47,148 nucleotides of DNA from contig JAJDNY010000101.1 of NCBI GenBank assembly GCA_022340425.1, positions 1 to 47,148 of the forward strand. The letters are read 5' to 3'. The translations under genes were made by a program, and so were the position numbers. Shown here one piece after another: positions 45,231 to 47,148 of this stretch. This DNA comes from Desulfobacteraceae bacterium (lineage in GTDB: Bacteria; Desulfobacterota; Desulfobacteria; Desulfobacterales; JAABRJ01). Each line of letters starts with the position of its first letter. The first letter of the stretch is position 1. The notes under the pieces were generated by a model that did no database searches, was not told the DNA's origin, and saw only the letters and a list, made by a program, of their open reading frames with translations.

Positions 45231-46568
45231 ATGAATCTGAAAGGCGATTTCGATCCCTCGTCCCTGGCCAGCATTCTTCAACTGCTGAGCAATGAAAAGA
45301 AAACCGGCGTGCTGCGGGTCGTCAGCGATGACAATGAGGTCCGGATCTTCATCCAGGATGGGGCCATTATTTATGCCATGGGTTCCCAGAAGGAGGAGCG
45401 CCTGGGGCACCTTCTGATCAGCAAGGGAATGATAACCGCCGAGCAGCTTCAACAGTGCCTGTCCGAGGCGCGCAGCCAAAAACTGGCCATGGGTAAAATC
45501 CTGGTGGGCCGTGGCTTCATCTCATCGGAGCAGCTGAAAACCGTCATTCGCAAACAGGCCGAGTTCATCATCTTCAATCTCTTCTTCTGGGACCAGGGCA
45601 GCTTCGAATACACCGATGCCCGGCTGAATCTCAACGGGCTGATGGTCACGCCGCTGGACATCATGTCCATCATCCTGGAGGCCACCCGGCGGATTGATGA
45701 AATGTCGATCCTGAAAAAGCAGATCCCCAATGACCGAATTGTCTTCCGGATCTCCCAGAAGACGCCCAACCAGAGGCAGATCACCTTCAACACCCTGGAA
45801 TGGCGCTTCATGACTCTGGTGGACGGCAGCCGAACGGTGCGGGAACTGGTGGCGGTCAGCGGCTATGAGGAATTCGTGGTCTACCAGGTGCTCAACTCGC
45901 TGCTGGCATCGGGTGTCATCGAAAAAGACCTCTCCTCGGGAGGCGCGCCGGAAGGCGCCGCCCGCCGCGAGGCAGCCCAGGAAAGGGTCATCGCGGTCTA
46001 CAATGACATCCTTGGCGGCTTTCAGCGCTGCCTGCTTGGGGCCCACGGCCGCTGGCTGTTCACTGCGCTGGAGCAGTTCAACGGGCATCTGGTGCACCCG
46101 GACTGGCGTCGCGTTCAGGACCGCTATCGGTCCGAGCGGCTGCAGTGGGTCGCGGCCGTGATGGAAAACTTGAAGCGCGGTTTTCAGCCCCTGCAAAAGA
46201 GCCTGATTCGCAATTTCCACCCCGATCAGCCGGCCGGGATCAACATCCAGGCCGTCAAGGAAACCCTCAAGCGCTTTCAGACCTTCGAGGCCGGCCACGA
46301 TTTTCTGACCAGCAGCTTGAACGAGTTTGTGCTCAATACCCTTGGCGAAATGCCCCGCATCGTGGGCGCATCCCCCACCCGGGCCCTGATGGCCGATATC
46401 CGCCAACGGCTGCAGGCCGCTGATGTTGCCGACCACCCCGTTTCCGAAGTGCAGCGCCTGCAGCAGGACGTGACACGCATTCTGACCGCGGTCGAACATA
46501 AAATCCTCGCCGATAATAAGGCGCGGGCCTTTGTCGGTGGCATTTTCGGGGTTTGCGGCAGACATTGA
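45231..46568 (+). CDS. DUF4388 domain protein (PatA-type N-terminal domain), signalling-associated
   Basis: The 445-residue protein begins with a DUF4388 domain (MNLKGDFDPSSLASILQLL, TGVLRVV, IFIQDGAIIYAMG), common in deltaproteobacterial gliding, chemotaxis-like and GTPase signalling pathways. Next are GspE-N-like helices (RLGHLLISKGMITAEQLQQCL and MGKILVGRGFISSEQLKTVI). A second DUF4388-like half follows (FFWDQGSFEYTDARLNLNG, ILEATRRIDEM), then a winged-helix-like segment (DGSRTVRELVAVSGYEEFVVYQVLNSLL). The C-terminal 200 residues are helical and unassigned. No catalytic motif is visible. The domain usually acts as a protein-protein adaptor. The downstream partial gene may belong to the same unit. 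Confidence 0.82.
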   Translation: MNLKGDFDPSSLASILQLLSNEKKTGVLRVVSDDNEVRIFIQDGAIIYAMGSQKEERLGHLLISKGMITAEQLQQCLSEARSQKLAMGKILVGRGFISSEQLKTVIRKQAEFIIFNLFFWDQGSFEYTDARLNLNGLMVTPLDIMSIILEATRRIDEMSILKKQIPNDRIVFRISQKTPNQRQITFNTLEWRFMTLVDGSRTVRELVAVSGYEEFVVYQVLNSLLASGVIEKDLSSGGAPEGAARREAAQERVIAVYNDILGGFQRCLLGAHGRWLFTALEQFNGHLVHPDWRRVQDRYRSERLQWVAAVMENLKRGFQPLQKSLIRNFHPDQPAGINIQAVKETLKRFQTFEAGHDFLTSSLNEFVLNTLGEMPRIVGASPTRALMADIRQRLQAADVADHPVSEVQRLQQDVTRILTAVEHKILADNKARAFVGGIFGVCGRH

Positions 46569-46900
46569 AGCTGGCGGCCGCCATCGCTGCCGGGGCGTGC
46601 CGCCGCTGGTTCGGCCGCAGGTGTGGACCTGTATAATTTTGTTTCCTCGGTCTTAAAGTTGACCCGAGCCAAAACCGATAAGAAGCCCTGTGATTGCGCT
46701 ATTCGGGGTCAGGAAGCGCGGCCCGAAATGATGCGGCGGCCAGCCGATCCTCGGTGACCATGGGCGGCGTTGGACGCGCCGACCGGTTTGCGGAAGGCCT
46801 CGGTGAAAGTCCCGCACGGGCCCCGTGGCATGTTTTTGCCGCTATCCCGAATGAAACAAATGTGCACCTTAAACTTGAGGGGACGGTCAGAAAGACAACC
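46569..46900. other. Intergenic region between the DUF4388 gene and the terminal partial gene
   Basis: These 332 bases hold a TATAAT at 46631-46636 with only a poor -35 (TGGTTC, 17 bp upstream). At about 46790-46830 there is a stretch with GGTGAAAGTCC and CACGGGCCCCG that superficially resembles part of a cobalamin riboswitch core; the downstream half of such a riboswitch is missing. The reading frame of the next gene also stays open back to an ATG at 46760. Confidence 0.35.
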
Positions 46901-47148
46901 ATGGACGATCAGCGGGAAAACGCAGACGGCGAGGATATGGGGCTGGCAATCGAAAACGTGGGGCTCTCCATCGAAGATCTCGGTCTTTCCATCGAGGAGA
47001 TCGGCCGCTCGACGGTAGACGCCGGCCCCCAGCCGGTTGACGGGACGGCGCAGGAATCGGCCACCGACCTCGCCCCGCCGGTCACCCCGGCGGGAGCCGT
47101 CCCGGAGGATATGGCGATTCAGGACGCGCCGGCAGGGGCTGCGCTGCC
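46901..47148 (+). CDS. Unrecognised protein with tandem 7-residue repeats (partial, C-terminus outside window)
   Basis: The ATG at 46901 opens a frame with no stop to the window edge (82 codons and 2 nt). It begins MDDQRENADGEDMGLAIEN. Residues 14-34 are three tandem 7-residue units (GLAIENV, GLSIEDL, GLSIEEI) encoded by 21-bp DNA repeats at 46940-47002. An acidic, Pro/Ala-rich, probably disordered stretch follows. The repeats could form a short amphipathic helix for docking. I do not recognise the family. The start is uncertain: the same frame is open back to an ATG at 46760 and contains a GTG at 46862 (reading VHLKLEGTVRKTT), and no clear ribosome site decides. It follows the DUF4388 gene in the same direction. 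Confidence 0.6.
   Translation, partial: MDDQRENADGEDMGLAIENVGLSIEDLGLSIEEIGRSTVDAGPQPVDGTAQESATDLAPPVTPAGAVPEDMAIQDAPAGAAL

Overview
The window looks like chromosome of a GC-rich, Gram-negative anaerobe, most likely a Desulfobacterota (Desulfobacterales-type) sulfate reducer. Four things point there: an Rnf complex preceded by a multihaem cytochrome, a cluster resembling the Desulfovibrio orange-protein (ORP) genes (Mrp ATPase, two NifX/NifB-fold proteins, DUF134 regulator), a Wood-Ljungdahl-type formate-tetrahydrofolate ligase, and many PAS/HDOD histidine kinases. MurE carries the meso-DAP motif DNPR and there is an OmpA-type lipoprotein, both fitting a diderm cell. Taxonomy is inferred, not computed.

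Layout. 1-2370 (minus): cytochrome, rnfC and the start of rnfD, i.e. the head of an rnf operon that leaves the window on the left. 2721-4839 (minus): DUF134 regulator, NifX-like, Mrp, NifX-like, with a promoter and a near-perfect palindromic operator. 5038-9167 (plus): two histidine kinases, HDOD-GAF-HK and REC-PAS-HK-REC. 9205-10938 (minus): a B12-type radical SAM protein. 11053-27442 (minus): a compact dcw cell-wall and division cluster in the order mraZ, rsmH, ftsL, ftsI, murE, murF, mraY, murD, ftsW, murG, murC, ftsQ, ftsA, ftsZ, with many 4-17 bp overlaps. It lacks murB and ddl, and a 119-bp palindromic element sits between murF and mraY.

28148-32914 (plus): polyamine and purine genes. 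These are a eukaryotic-type S-adenosylmethionine decarboxylase, spermidine synthase, an HD-domain protein, and PurH split into two proteins. 32948-35833 (plus): a membrane hybrid kinase. 35849-38739 (minus): an OmpA-type lipoprotein and an RNase II/R-type exonuclease that appears to have a leaderless promoter. 38963-42776 (plus): two half-ABC exporters whose motifs fit a heterodimer with one degenerate ATP site. 43119-44882 (plus): fhs behind a hairpin-rich leader of about 240 nt and followed by a strong intrinsic terminator. 45231-47148 (plus): a DUF4388 protein and the start of an unrecognised protein with a 7-residue tandem repeat.

Most of the window is core metabolism and housekeeping; I see no prophage, transposase, CRISPR array, tRNA or rRNA. 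The least ordinary items are the eukaryotic-type AdoMet decarboxylase, the dcw palindrome, the fhs leader, the ORP-like cluster with its operator, and the MraZ-box-like repeats. All domain calls were made by eye from translated sequence; no database search was run.
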